From: Serilophus lunatus
Taxonomy: Eukaryota > Chordata > Aves > Passeriformes > Eurylaimidae
Direction: 5' to 3'
Length of the DNA: 64,000 bases
Assembly: GCA_013399895.1 (NCBI GenBank)
Contig: VXBA01001265.1
Location: 268,717-332,716 of the forward strand
Below, piece after piece: positions 32,861 through 46,045 of this stretch (within the stretch, counting starts at the first letter, position 1; every line of letters starts with the position of its first letter). The position numbers and the translations under genes are program-made. Below the pieces are notes generated by a model. It saw only the letters and a list, made by a program, of their open reading frames with translations. It searched no databases and had not been told where the DNA came from.

Positions 32861-34007
32861 AATGAAGATGAGAACATAAAATATACTTACCAGAAAAAGT
32901 AGGAACTGGAAAAAATTTAAATAAATAAAATACGACTCATCAAATATATTTATGATACAAATTGCAAACAACATAAAATATCTTATTCATGAGACATAAC
33001 ATTAATTATATTCTAATCCAGCTTGTTTGAAATAATGGATGTAATATGCCATAATGCAGTGTAGTGCAGATTGCATTGGCTTTGTCTTCTTTGTCCAGAA
33101 TATCACATGGAAGAATCATTATTCTGTTGCAGCATGCCAGCTGCTATTTATGGACTGTCATTTTATTATCCTAGTAGTTTATCTAAAGAGGTGTCATATG
33201 AGATCCTCCCAGATGCATACTCACTCTCAAAAAATGTGCTCTATTTTCCACAGCATTGTTTCAAAAGATGTGGAGTGGCTTTAAATAAAGTGACATACAA
33301 AAAAATATTATCTGATCTAAACATTTTTACCTAAACTGGCAGCCAAGCCCAGCACTCGTAGACAAAGATTTCAGTGTGCACTGTGTTGATTTCAGTTCTT
33401 TTAAAATTCTAAATTAGCATTGCATGTTTCATAAAGAATGTATTTATATACTAAGAATGACTTACTGTAGTAATTAAACTATAGTACTGATTAAATTGCA
33501 GGTTGTCTCTTGCAAAAATATCTTTACTCTATAAAATACTACAGCTTAATGATATACTGCACCATGCGGGCCATATATATTTTATTGGAAGTTACACAAA
33601 CTACACCATTAAAATAAACTTACAGATTTATTTTGCACATTAATTCTTATGAGACAGCAAAAAGAGACTTTAACCCCTTCTGTGTTTTTTGAGACAGTGA
33701 TTATATGTGTTCAGACCTGACTTTGTAGAAATAGCTAGATCCCTCTTTGAACATATTTTATATTGTTTACCAGTTGTATAATCAGTATTTTTTAAATCAC
33801 TTGAAATATTTCATAAAATGTATTCTTTTGTCACATGGTCTCAATGTAAGGAGAAATATATGATTGAAGTCTTCATGGCATATATCATAATACTTATCTT
33901 TAGGAACTAGCCTTAAATAAAAACAAAGGGGGGATGGGGTACTCATCATAGCTCCATTGAAATAAGCTTTAAAAAAAAAAAAAAAAGAGAGAGAAGGGGT
34001 GGAGGGC
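32861..34007. other. Unique AT-rich DNA, no feature seen
   Basis: No gene or repeat recognised. A poly-A and GA-rich tract (33971-33995) precedes the next CR1 tail. Confidence 0.5.
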
Positions 34008-34397
34008 TCATAAAATCATTAAGGTTGGAAAAGACTTCTAAGATCATTGAGTCCAACCTTTGACCAAATACTTTTGTGTCAACTAAACCATAGCACTAAG
34101 TGCCATGTCCAGTCAGTTCTTGAACATTTCCAGAACTTTGTCTTTACCACTTCATGGGTAGCTTGTTCAAATGCTTGATTACCCTTTCAGTGAAGAAATT
34201 CTTCCTGATGTCAACATGAACCTCCTCTGGTGCATTTTGAAGCCGTTTCTTCTTGTCCTATCACTGGTTGCCTGAGAGAAGGCTCCCCACTTTGCTGTAA
34301 CTCCCTTTCAGGTAGTTGTACGCGGCAATAAGGTTTCCCTTGAGCCTCCTTTTCTCCAGGCTAAATATTCCCAGTGCCCTCAGCCACCCCTCACAGA
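34008..34397 (-). mobile_element. CR1 LINE 3' fragment
   Basis: Plus-strand view shows the reverse-complement CR1 landmarks: CATTAAGGTTGGAAAAGACTT, GAGTCCAACCTTTGACC, GTGAAGAAATTCTTCCTGAT, and TTTTCTCCAGGCTAAATATTC near the 5' break. Its frame is broken by many changes. Confidence 0.93.
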
Positions 34398-35018
34398 GAG
34401 AAGTTTCTGACCCAAAGCAGCTTAGGTAATATTTTTTGTTTGATTTATCTCACTTTTCTAAACTTGAAGCTAGTTATCTTACACACTTTGTCATAAAATA
34501 CACACATTGCTGACTAGATTTCCCCAGTCTAATTGCCCATTTTCCTTGCTGGGAATGAATTCCCACCAGAAATGAGCTGTGGTCTGTGACAAGAAATGGG
34601 TACATCTCCAGAGCATAGCCTTTTTATTTCCACTGGGTTCTGAAATTAAATTGTCTGGCCAAAAACCCTCTTCATTTCTCAGCAAAACTTAACTTCTTTG
34701 AAAGTCTCCATTTCCCTATCCTATGGCTAACAGTTGGCACATACATTAAAGTAAATTCGTACTGCTCCATGTTGTGTCTGACTTAGCTGTTCACTCTCTG
34801 AGATGCACGTACAGAAGCAGCTTCTTTCACAAAAATAAACAAGATTCACATCTCTAAGTCTTCTAACTCTAGATCTTCCTAAAGCATTTAACATTTGGCC
34901 TTTTGCAACCTGAGTAAATGTCTTCAAGGCATAAAGACCTTTGCTGAAGCTTGGGCTTTCCTCTTTTACTCATAACTACTGTACAAGTAGGTGTAGTGTG
35001 GAAAGAGGGAAGAGAGTT
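34398..35018. other. Unique DNA between two CR1 copies
   Basis: No feature recognised. The 64-codon minus-strand frame at 34491-34685 has no known content. Confidence 0.5.
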
Positions 35019-35475
35019 CACAGAATCACAGAATCAACTAGCTTGGAAAGATCACTAGCTCTAAGATCACTGAGTCCAACCTTTGACCTAAGACTTGTCT
35101 AGTAGATCATAGCACTAAGTGCCACACCCAGTCTCTTCTTAAATACCTCCAGAGACAGTGACTCCATCACCTCACTGGACAGCCCATTCCAGTGCCAAAT
35201 CACTCCCTCTGTAAAGAACTTCCTCGTGGTGCCCAACCTAAACCTGCCCTGGCGCAGCATAAGACTTTGCTCTCTTGTTCTGTCACTGGTTACCTGGAGG
35301 AAGAGTCTGCCCCCCACCTGGCTACAACCTCCTTTCAAGGATTTGTAGAGCATGATAAGGTCTCCCCTGAGCCTCCTTTTCTCCAGACTAAACAATCTCA
35401 GCTTCCTTAGCCACTTCTTGTAGGACTTATGCTCCAGTCTCTTCACCAGTCTCATTGCCCCTCTTTGGACATGAG
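35019..35475 (-). mobile_element. CR1 LINE 3' part
   Basis: Minus-strand CR1 with a 3' tail seen on the plus strand as CACAGAATCACAGAATC (35020-35036) and a 5' break near 35475. Confidence 0.95.
35099..35475 (-). pseudogene. CR1 ORF2 C-terminal fragment, open frame
   Basis: The minus-strand frame contains RGAMRLVKRLEHKSYKKW, FSLEKRRLRGDLIMLYKSLK, FRLGTTRKFFTEGVI and WHWNGLSSEVMESLSLEVFK before a stop at 35099. It is uninterrupted within the CR1 portion. The open frame extends a little further upstream (to 35545) into non-CR1 sequence. It has no catalytic domain. Confidence 0.9.
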
Positions 35476-37051
35476 TTCTTGGAATAGGAAGGCAATTCAA
35501 ATCCCATAGGGTAGGCAGACAAGAAGGAGGCATAGTCCAGGCCAACTAGAACCCAAAACTAGGAGGCAGGAGGGAGAAGAACTCCAGAGTCTCTGTTCCC
35601 ACATTCTTACGGCAAGGAGCTTGGCTTTTGTTTTCACTCTGCATTCTGTAAATATGTCTTTCCACGGAACATAGTCTCCAGCCAGGGTGGTCTTTGATTA
35701 TTTCTAAAAAAATCAGAACAAAGAAAAAAAAATGCTACCACAAGTTTGAAGCAAAATGTATAGGTGCAATGAAACTGAGTAGAAGTAGTATAATTCAAGA
35801 TGACCGTAAAACTCTAATTCGCAGCAATTTTCTGGAATGCAGACTATATAAAACAATTACAGGGAAAAGCAGGTAGGTTCTAACAAGAAGGCAGAAATAA
35901 CAGAACACAAAATAGTAGAAAAATTGCTAGCACAACAAATGTTTGACTGAAAAAAAATTCCCTACAAAATACATGCATTAGCCAGCTTAATCCCTTAGAA
36001 AAATTTATTTATCTTCCCTCTGAAACGGTGACATACCCCTCAAATGCCTGTGACCAAAAAGAGCATGGTGGCATCCAAAATTAATGTTAAAAAATAAAAA
36101 AAAAAAAAAAAAATAAAAGAAATTAGAAAGAACCATTGTAAGTGCCTGTTTATTAAAAAAAAATTTGGTTATGGAAAGCTTTAAAAATAAATAAATAAAT
36201 ACATACATACATACATATATAAATAGTTTACATTTTTGTGAATTGGTTTATGTAACCTTGTGAGAAACATGGATTCTCTGTTATAAGTAAAAAATCTAAC
36301 TATAAGATTTTAATATAAGATTTTATGAGGAATCTAAAAGGGCTTGGGAGATGGGAATCAGGAGTAGTTCTTTCAGACAAAACAAAGTATAGGAAGGCTG
36401 AAGATCTTACTCACGTTTTGCTTGTTAAATAACTCCCAATAGCACATTTCTGTATCAGACGTATTGCTGCTTCTTTCAAATCAGACTGACTTTTAAAAAA
36501 AGCTAAAATTCCCCCTAGGAAATGGATAACACTGTGAGAAATGAAAACAGAAAGAGAAGAAGCATTTCGGACATATTGCTTCAGCTATAAATTTGTGTTC
36601 TTGATATTTATACTATTGTGCAGTTCCAAATTAGCCTTGAAATTGGTACTTGAGGGATCTCTCAAGCAATTATTCTCTCACTAAAGACAAAGTGAGTAGG
36701 TATTCAGGAAAAATCCATCTTGCTACCCGTTAGTCATTCATGCCATCAATGAAAGCAGCAAGGCATCTCGATGGAAGGGGAGGATAACATATATTTCCCG
36801 TACAGGCAAAAAACAGGTAAATTTTTTCAGACCATGATTTATGCATAAGATGGGCATTAGAGCATGATTTACACAAGTTTTACAGGCCCCTGAAAACCTT
36901 TTATATTAAATTAGATACTACAACAGGATTAGTAAATCTCATCTTTTTGTCAGATTTTTTTAACTTATTCACAGAAACTGGAGTTTTCCTCAGCATCCCA
37001 ACAAAGAGCTTCTGTTTTGTCTATTTTCCATTGATGTGAATGAAAGACCAT
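35476..37051. other. Unique AT-rich DNA with A-rich and AAAT/ACAT tracts
   Basis: No gene recognised. It contains an A-rich run at 36089-36117 and the microsatellite at 36183-36226. Confidence 0.5.
36183..36226 (+). repeat. (AAAT)n/(ACAT)n microsatellite
   Basis: AAAT tetramers change into ACAT tetramers and then TATA. Confidence 0.85.
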
Positions 37052-37632
37052 GGAATCATAGAACGGTTTATTTTGGAAGGGACTTTAAAGATCATCTACT
37101 TCCAACTGCTCCTGCCATGGACAGACACGTCTTTCACTAGACCAGGTTACTTAAACATCCCTCATGTCTGACCTTGAATACCTCCAGGGATGGGGCATCC
37201 ATAACTGTTCTGGGGAACCTATTCCTGTACCTCACCACCTTCACTGCAAAGGACTTACTTCCTCCTAATATCTTATCTAAACCTATTCTTTTTTTAGTTT
37301 AAAGACATTCCCCCTTTTTCTGTCACTACATGCTCTTGGTAAAAAGTTCCACTCTATCTTTCTTATAGGATTCCTTCAGGTACCGGAAGGCTGCAATTAG
37401 GTCATCTCTTTTCCAGGCTTCGTTCTCTTAGCCTATTCTAAGTCGAGAGATGCTCCACCCCTCTGATCATATTGTCGGCCTCCTCTAGACTTGATTCCAC
37501 ACATTGATGCCTTTCCTGTGCTGAGGATCTCAGAGCCAGGTGCAGCACTCCAGGTGGGGCTTCACCAGAGCACAATAGAGAGGTACGATCACCTCCCTCA
37601 ACATATTGGCCACACTTTCTTTTATGCAAGAA
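37052..37632 (-). mobile_element. CR1 LINE 3' part, older subfamily
   Basis: The plus strand shows AATCATAGAACGGTTT at the 3' end. It continues with a TGGAAGGGACTTTAAAGATC-type stretch, GGGATGGGGCATCCATAAC, CTCCAGGTGGGGCTTCACCA and CACCTCCCTCAACATATTGG near the 5' break. The order and wording fit a CR1 of the same type as the copy at 20.7 kb, with many substitutions. No open frame remains. Confidence 0.93.
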
Positions 37633-39790
37633 CAAATGAAAGATAAAAGAAAACAACTCCTACTGAAGATACAGAGGGATAGAGAGCTTCTGGGATAGGT
37701 TGGGGCATTCAATGAGAAAAAAAAAATGTTGCAGAATACTTAATTAATGGTAGCAGAAGAACTTCATTTCAGATTTGTTTAGCTAAAGCAGAGAAAGCTC
37801 CTGTGGTCAAGGTGTGACAATTGTTCTATTGTTTCTTGCACAAGTGTCACTTCTGATGTAATTTACCAGAATCATACAGACAGCTATGCCCTAAGAGCTA
37901 GATGGATGATAGTGGACAATTTTGGCAAAGACTTTGTTTCAGACGTGAATTTCAATGAGCAGTTCTGACGCAGGGAAGGAAGAGAAGAAGTTAATGAGAA
38001 ACCACATCTGGCATGCAGTTCCTAAATTGGTGAAGCTTTGTGTACTTTGCTTTTTTTATATTTTTTGACGGAAATAGAAAGGTAATGGTACTCTAATGTG
38101 CAGAGCAGTAACAGGCAATCTCATGAGATGACTAAGCTAGAGCCAAAGCTGTTACTGCAAGGCAGGAGAAAAACACTTCACAAAGTCTGCACATTCTTCA
38201 GCTACCTCCAAAGGTTTCCTCCATGACAAGCATTCTATACATTTTAATCTAATATTACCTAGTCTAACAATAATTTTTTCTCCAAATTTAATTATGGCAT
38301 TGATCCATGTTGCAAACTGGCTAGTGCAATGAAGCTTATTATCACTGCAGGCTGTATAATGTTTCTAAAACTCAGCATAACAGATTCATTATACATCTGT
38401 ATATGTTTACATATTTGTTAAATATTTGTTGTTTATATTGTGGATAAGTTTTACTTTCACTAGGGCAACAATAATTTTAGAACATATATTTTCATATTTA
38501 GGTATCTGGCAGTGTACGTTGAGAGGTATCTGCTATGTCATACAATATACAGTCTTTTGTGGTTCATTACAATACACTCTGCAAATTATGAGTCGTCTCC
38601 TTCCTTCTAAATGAAATTTGTTTTCCAAACTTTGTTCCAGCATAATTATACAGGGAATAGGCATACAATAGAAACTATGGAAGTTTCAAAAAGAGCTGCT
38701 TGTTTCACAGCATATTTGACATAATTTACCAAACACCCTAAAAATGGAAGAAAGCACATAAAAAAGAAAAGCAGAATATTCCATATCTCCCTAATCATAT
38801 TTCTAGTCTAGTGTGGAATATGCTTTCTCAGAGTCAGTGTGTATGTGACAGCTAGGGATTGGATTGATATTAATTCTGAGACTTAATCAATTGTGATTTT
38901 CTCATCTTGAAAAGATTATGAAATAAAGTTACACTTTTTTACTTCTAAGGCTTAGATCATGAATTAAATTGATCATGATATAATAAACAATAAACATATA
39001 ATACTTGAATGAATCAATGAAAAATATCTACCTAGAAAATAACTAAAAAACAAGTACTTTTTTCCCCTATTTTTCCTTGTCTTCTCTCTTGGTTCAAAAG
39101 AGACTGGGATACATGACAGAAGGTACTATTAGAAATCTAAGTTTTAAATACAACATCTATTAATTTAAGTGGTTGAAAAGCTCTCTAATTTCTTTTTCTC
39201 AGGGAACCTCTCTTAGTAGACAATTAATGCTCATGGGGACTAATACAATTTTATGCCAGACTGGCTTTAGGCAGGACATGGGTACAACCTGGATAAAAAC
39301 TTCCCAATTTTATTATTAAACTTACTTCTTTCTCTAAGTATTTAGACAGATACAGATTTAATTTTTTTTCTTTGAGGGAGAGAGTAGAAATAGTGGAGTG
39401 GTTTTTAATGAGTTTCCTGTTACGTATCCAAAGCATTTTTGCAGAAAGTAGAAGAAAAGGTTTTGATACTGTAGAAAAACTTTAGTCTGACAGGAAAGTC
39501 TCAGGCCACACTGTACAAGCCTCTGAAGCTGCTTCTTTTTTTTTCTTCTATGCTGAAATAGACATGGGAACCTCCAAACCATTGGTACAAATGTCCATAA
39601 TAAATACAAAATTATTGCTTACAGGCCAGAAGTGGCATTTGAAATCATGGTGTTGATTTTTCTGGAAGCAGCAATGAAGCTACAAGGAGTCCAATGGCAA
39701 TCAACAGAGACTTCCAGGGTCTTGGGATAACTTGTTAAGGGATTGAGAATGATGAGAGAAGTAACAAGAATCAGATTTATACACAATCAA
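37633..39790. other. Unique AT-rich DNA, no feature seen
   Basis: No gene or interspersed repeat recognised. Confidence 0.5.
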
Positions 39791-39818
39791 TTGTATCTGA
39801 AAAAACATGACTAGCAGG
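39791..39818 (+). mobile_element. CR1 LINE, short part upstream of an inserted LTR
   Basis: TTGTATC at 39791-39797 and CTAGCAGG at 39811-39818 line up with the CR1 text that normally precedes the sequence resuming at 40163. About 20 of 28 positions agree with related CR1 copies. CR1 sequence further upstream was not identified with confidence. Confidence 0.55.
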
Positions 39819-40162
39819 TGTGGGAATGAAACTGGTAAATTGGGCAAAAAAGCATCACACTGTCAGAGAGGTGCGAGGTAGCCCACCAGAAGCTAACAGG
39901 CCCATGAGGGAAAATGGTTTTCCAGCAGTTCCCAGGCTGCAAGTATGAAAAACACAAGATAAGTTACTATGAGACTGAGTTTGTGAAAATACCACCTGTT
40001 GAGTGCCAGCTAGGAAAACAGTTGCTAAACGTAGGCTACAAACCCAAGTACTTTCTGTAAACATAGCTTGCTCAATTCTCTATAGGAATTACACAGCTGC
40101 TTAATAAACCTCGATTCAGTGTTTTACCTCTGCTGGGTCCATGCTCTCATCTGTCATCATCA
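39819..40162 (+). mobile_element. Solo LTR, ERVK-like (344 bp), nested in CR1
   Basis: Starts TGTGGGAATG and ends TGTCATCATCA. The flanking 6-mers are AGCAGG (39813-39818) and AGAAGG (40163-40168), a duplication with one mismatch. AATAAA at 40103-40108 is followed by a 54-bp U5-like stretch. The copy of the 6-mer on each side is part of normal CR1 text, since related CR1 copies read CCAGCAGGACTAGGGAAGT at this point. The LTR therefore interrupted a CR1. A clear TATA box was not found. Confidence 0.7.
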
Positions 40163-40727
40163 AGAAGGACCAAGGTAGTGATTGTCGCCCTGTGCTTGGC
40201 ACTGGTGAGAGCTCATCTCAAGTCCTATGTCAAGTTTTGTGTCCTTTACTACACAAAAGACATTAAGGTGATGGAGTGTGTCCAGAGAGGGGCAATGGAG
40301 CTGGCGAAGAGTCTAGAGAACAAGGCTTATGAGGAACAGCTAAGGGAGCTGGAGTCATCTAATCTGCAGAAAAGGAAGTTCAAGAGACACCTCATTGCCC
40401 TGTAAAACTACCTGAAAGAGGTTGTAGTGAGGTGGGGGTCATTCAACAAGTAATAGGACGAGATGAAGTTGTCTCAAGTTACACCAGAGGAGGTTTTGAT
40501 TTGAAATTAGGAAGCATTTCTTCACATAAAAATTGTTAACCATAGGAACAGGCTTCCCGTGGAAGTGGTGGAGTCAGTAATCCTGGAAGTATTACAAGAC
40601 ACGTAGATGTGGTGCTCAAGGATATGGTCTAACAATAAACACAGCAGTGCTCAGTTAATGGTTAGACCTGATGATCTTACATGTCTTTTCTAACCTAAGA
40701 AATTCTTTGATTCTATGATTCTGTGAG
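40163..40727 (+). mobile_element. CR1 LINE 3' part, downstream of the LTR
   Basis: Continues the CR1 with a decayed C-terminal frame. LALVRAHLKSYVKF, VQRGAMELAKSLENKAYEEQ and LQKRKFKRHLIAL are readable at 40178-40404 before a stop. Then comes the 3' region to a TTCTTTGATTCTATGATTCTG tail. Confidence 0.93.
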
Positions 40728-43700
40728 GTTTCCTTAGCAACACACATTCTCGTGAAATTTGAAAAAACTCCTTCGACATACTTGGGTCTTCCTTCAATGC
40801 ATTAAGTTTGTTCTCATCACATGGAAAGAATTGCTGTGAGGGAGGCACATATCAACCTGAGGCACTACTGAAAATTTACTCAAATTAAACCACTGTAGCA
40901 CTTCCCTAGTACAGATGTGTTTATATAAATGCTACATGGTAACTTCAATAGCCAAATTTTCACCTGAGACCTTTCTAGAACATGATTTTTATGTTCAGCT
41001 GAGTAATCAACAAGGGTGCATAGCAATGAGGGACCGCAGGATTTTTTACAGCAATGTTGGCTTACAATTTTGTTTGGAACTGCTGCCTCAACAGAGAACA
41101 GATTTTCCTTTTGATCTTGGCTTAGGACAAGGCATCTGTTTTGTCCTGTAAAAATTCAAACAGTGACTTCTATGATAACAGCCAAAATTTTGAGAGTCAT
41201 TAAAATAGGAATATAGAACTTACTACAAAAATGTCTACTATTAATAATCTTTTTATTTACAGTAGAATGGCTTCCAGAAGGTGCTTTGTAAGAAAAAGGA
41301 TGGCACCTTACGTAAATACTAAGAACCAAAGTAGACTGACTGGTTTTTGGAGACTTTCCTTTGAAGCACAGGTCCTAGGGAATGGCTTGCCCTGCAAGAG
41401 AGTTTGGTGAGATACTGGAACTCCAAGAATTATTGCCTTGGATGAGTGTTGAGCTGTGAAGTTATTTCCATTGTGTGCATGGTCATCTCCGGACACAATT
41501 GTAGCTACCATTTTCAAAATATTTTAATGCTTCAGCCTTGAAAAAACACAATTCCTCCTTTTTTGCCTTCTTCACCTATTCTGCACAGTATCTAATTTCA
41601 CCATCTTAATTATGTATAATATTAGTAACTTCATAATTAACTGTGACTCTTCCTCTTCTTATTTTTATGCCCAAATAGGCTGTCATACTGGCATAGTTTC
41701 TCTAAGCTTTTAATAATCCTCTTGATGGAATCAAATAATTGAAAAAATACACCACTTTCTTCACAATATTGCATGTGATTAATTAATGTAACAATCTTCT
41801 ACAGTGTTTTAATTCATTTATGCTAGAATTATTCAAAATCATGGAGACACAAAATATGGTTGTTCTTAATGCATCAAAAGTTACATTTGTTGATGGTATT
41901 TTACATAACATAACTCCCCTCTAAGACAGAGCAATAAACTTTTAGAATAAATAGAATATCTTCTTACAAATACTGACAAGCTATTGCAGGTTTTTAGTGG
42001 AAGGTCAAAATATGGCTTTCCTCAAGTCTTTCATTTAAAAGGAAGATTTCTTTTTTTGTTTTTTCTTTGTTACTTCTAATCCCTGACAATATTTCTCTAG
42101 GTATATAGTTCCTTTGCTATTTGAGCTTTGATCAGTTGATTGACTTTTTTCCCCGGGATTCAATTAGACTTGTCTAGTGTTAAGATATGGCTGATAAATT
42201 TAAGTATACAGTTAGTATATAAATATTAATAAAGCTATGAAACAAACAACAAGGTATTATAAATGTTTGGTATTGATATCCTAGTAACTTGATAAGCATT
42301 ACTGCAGCTGCCATCAGTTGGAAATGGAATTGAGTTATTCAACAAGGAAATTTCAAGTAATAACCACAAATTCTTCTGTAATTAGTTCCCAATTGTGAAT
42401 CAGAAGTATTGTTACCAGTATTATCTTTGTGGATTTTACTCCAAATGGACAAGAGTCTAGGAGGAAGTCATTTGTATTGAATTTTGGTCCTTATATAAGT
42501 GAGACTGAAAGCAATGTCAAATATGCGCTGCTAGACCATTTGGAATATACAATTTTTCCCTTCTTCATTTTGCTTCCTTTAGGTACCTTTAGGGTAAGTA
42601 TGGTCATTCATTAAGGTCTGTTGAAATTAAAGATATTTGCCAGGTCAGTTTTGTAATGGGAAATAGATGTAATTTAAATCTTATGAATGACAAAACTTAA
42701 CCCTTTGGAAATGCAAAGAATAGAGAAAAAGAAGTGGTAGAAGTGAAAGAAGAAACTAAATGCTAGTCACTAGACCCAATTCACAGGCTGAATATCCTTC
42801 CAATTCTTTATAGAGCTACTGTGCCAAGCCCAAGTGAAGAATTTACATATATAAAGAGGCACTAGATAAAAGAAGGTAAGAATTACCTGGTTGTTCCTTC
42901 CAGATATGGCTGTAAAGTCTGCTATTTTAAATTTCTTCAGTCATCTGTGTAATGACTGCAAAAAGATCTAATCGAGTTTGAGTTCCCTATTTTCTTATTC
43001 TATTTCTGATGCCATCTCTCAGGAAGACACACGTTTCCTTTACATTGCTCTTCTAAGACTAAATCATCTGTCTGCAATATGTGCCTTTATAACATTAACA
43101 ATGTAATTTTGTCAAATATAACTATGTATGCCATGTTCTGAAGAAATGCAACGTTTATTCTAGATATTATTTTAACAGGACACCCAGAAGTGTTAAAGAT
43201 TGAAGCTTATAGAAAAGAACCAGGTTCTCTAACCCTATGTGCATGAAATTTCCTGAACACGTGGGCAACTTGATAGAGTCCATAAGAAACAAAATATGTC
43301 ATGCAGTCTTGTTAAGTTCATTGAGCTGGAACGAGCAAGTACAAGGTAGTTAGTACATCTATCCTGCTGTAAAAAACAGTTGAACAAAATTAAGAAATCA
43401 GAAACCGTCAGTCAGTTTATGTAATGTTATGGTCATTGCTATTGGAAAAGAACAACAAGAATATTTGAAGAGACAAAGGAAAAAAAGGAAAGCAGTCCTT
43501 TTTTTAACTTCTGCTCAAAAGTACCATAATAAGAAAATTTATGTTAGCCACCCTTTTTAGAAAACATTGAAGTTAGCATGAGATACCCCTTTTGACAGAA
43601 CATAGACCAGGATGTACTGGACTTAAGATGCAGAGAAGACTTAAGATCCTAATTTATAGCATAATCACTAAATATATAATAAGTCAAAACCATCTAAAAG

Positions 43701-45904
43701 TTAAAGGTAGGAAAGCAAAACTAAAAAATTTAGTTCCTACAATATAGCAATTGGTGAGAGCATAGATGGAAGCAGACTAAGTATCTCCCTTCTGATTCAA
43801 GCACATCAGTCTGGACCTGCCTTCTATTTCCAGCTGAAAAACCCAGGTGCAATGTAAACACTAAGAATCACTAAGTAGGTTGTGATCCTCCTTTATACCC
43901 TTGTGTACAATTTCTGAAGCACTTATGCCTTTACAGAGCCAGTACAATGGGTCACTTGAGGCCCCAGATGGTACCTTCACCTTCTGGACAAAATATTTAA
44001 TTTATATGTTAATTTCATGTTACCCAAATTTTTGTAGTTGCATGCAACATGCAATACATACAGTAAACCTTTGTATTAATATCTTCAGAAAGAAAGTTCA
44101 ACAATACAGACATTTTCTTCTTTGAGCATGGGATAGCAGTTATTTACCTTTGTTTCACCTGAAAATTGAGATTTCAGCTTCTGGTAGAGTGTTCTGTTTA
44201 CTGTTCTCTTTTCAGACTTGTTTTCTGCATCAACTCAGATTTAATAGTTCTATGTTCATTGGTCTCTTTTCCTGTATTCAGCCATAAAATAAGGATAAAA
44301 TAGGCAGAATGGCAGGAAGAACTCAAAAGGAGGAACTAGTCTGAACTATACCGGTTATTGGGAGTTAAAGAAGTAAGTGTGTGTGCATGTGCATGAGGGA
44401 GGTAGATGAGAGGAAAGGATAAGAAAAGAGACAGAAAATACTATGCTCCCATGTTTCTCCATCAATGTGCTCTTAGTAATGACTTGGCAAAGGCCTTTAG
44501 TTACTCAATCCATTCCTTAAAACTGTAAAGAAATAAACAAAATCCTTTCACAAGATCAGCAATATTTTTTTTCTGTTGAAGCAACACTTGGAGAGACAGA
44601 CAAAGTGACTGCTTTTATCTTCCTCTCTTTTGTGCTTCATCTGACAGTTATCGTTTCTTTAACCATGTCTACAAGCAAAACACATCACTTTACATTTCTG
44701 CAGGGTCTCCTGTCATTGCAATGATCCATGGCATCCTGTTAAAGCCTTCACATTAAACACGTAACTGAAAACAATCTGACTTGTATTCCTGGGATGACTA
44801 TGAAGATTGAAATACTGAAGATTACTGAAAGCAATGAATCAAAATGACTGGCTTGAGCAGAAGAGACATATGAAAAAAAGTGTGCCTGATCTTCTACTTT
44901 GCATGTTGTGCAGCCATGTACACTATTTAAATATGGGGCACAGTCATTTCTATTCAGATTTAACAACATCTGGACAATCTATCTCACTGAACTCAGTCTG
45001 TTCAAAAGCAGATACTATTTTTTCCAGACAGAGATGTTATTATCCAGTTACACGCTAGTGATATCAGCTAATTGTAGATCTATTTGGTGCACCTGCCCTA
45101 GAGTTCCTATAGAATGAAGAAAATAAAATATATTGCAGAATGAGCAATTTGACCACATTTGACTCCTTACAAGTATAGTTTAGGGTAGAATTAATTGAGT
45201 TTTAAATATACGGTTTTCTGTCCTTAGATCATTAAGAGATTTTTGCATGAGCAGTGTCATCAATAACGGACCACATCTGTTGTCACATCGACAGAATTAG
45301 CCAATATCCTTGTTAAAAACAAGTGATTAATCAAACATCAGCACAAGGCTTAACAGATTCTTCATAAAAGTTCTTCAGCCTGAAATACCTCATAAATTAG
45401 TCAGTGAGTACTTTTAAATAAACAGCTCTTTTGTGTAATCTGTATCGACTCATATCTTAAAGAAGAGATGCAGGAGTACCCTAACATTTACCAGAAAAAG
45501 AGTATGTTAATTCAGTTATATTTAGAAATTAGATATTTCTAAAGACAAAATCTTCCTTCCTGGAGAAAACAGAGCTCATTAATATTTCCTTTTTTTTTTT
45601 TTTTCAATTAAGTGTTCAGGTGAAATAAGTGCAGGAGTTAATAGTTCACTCTTTGACAAATAAGAAGCGTTAAGGATACAAAAAAGCCTCAGACAGCAGG
45701 CATTTAGCAACCTGAAGAATTGTGCACAGTTTAGCATAACCCTTCTTCCTTTTACAAAGTAAAGCCTATAGCTCTGCATATGTTTGTAATTACAGGAATT
45801 TATTTTATGTGTCTTAGATCTGAAAATGGTAGGGAACATTCCTTTCCTTTTTTGTTTGTTTGTTGATTAAGAAACGGCCAGTTTCTTTATGCTGGTTTGC
45901 ACCT
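40728..45904. other. Unique AT-rich DNA, no feature seen
   Basis: Five kilobases without CR1, LTR, tRNA-like sequence or a credible coding frame. A T run at 45590-45604 and a short GTTT repeat near 45851-45865 are the only simple tracts noted. Confidence 0.5.
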
Positions 45905-46045
45905 GAATCATAGAATCATAGAACCTTTATGCTGGAAAAGGCCTCTAAATTTATTATGTTCAACCATAAACCCAGCATTGCCAAGTCCACTAAACCACAT
46001 CTCTAAATTCTACATCTACATGTCTCATAGCCTCTACTACTTCAT
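45905..46045 (-). mobile_element. CR1 LINE 3' terminus
   Basis: The plus strand begins GAATCATAGAATCATAGAAC, the reverse complement of the CR1 octamer tail. It continues with GGAAAAGGCCTCTAAA, CCATAAACCCAGCATTGCC and CTACATGTCT. About 140 bp long. Confidence 0.92.
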
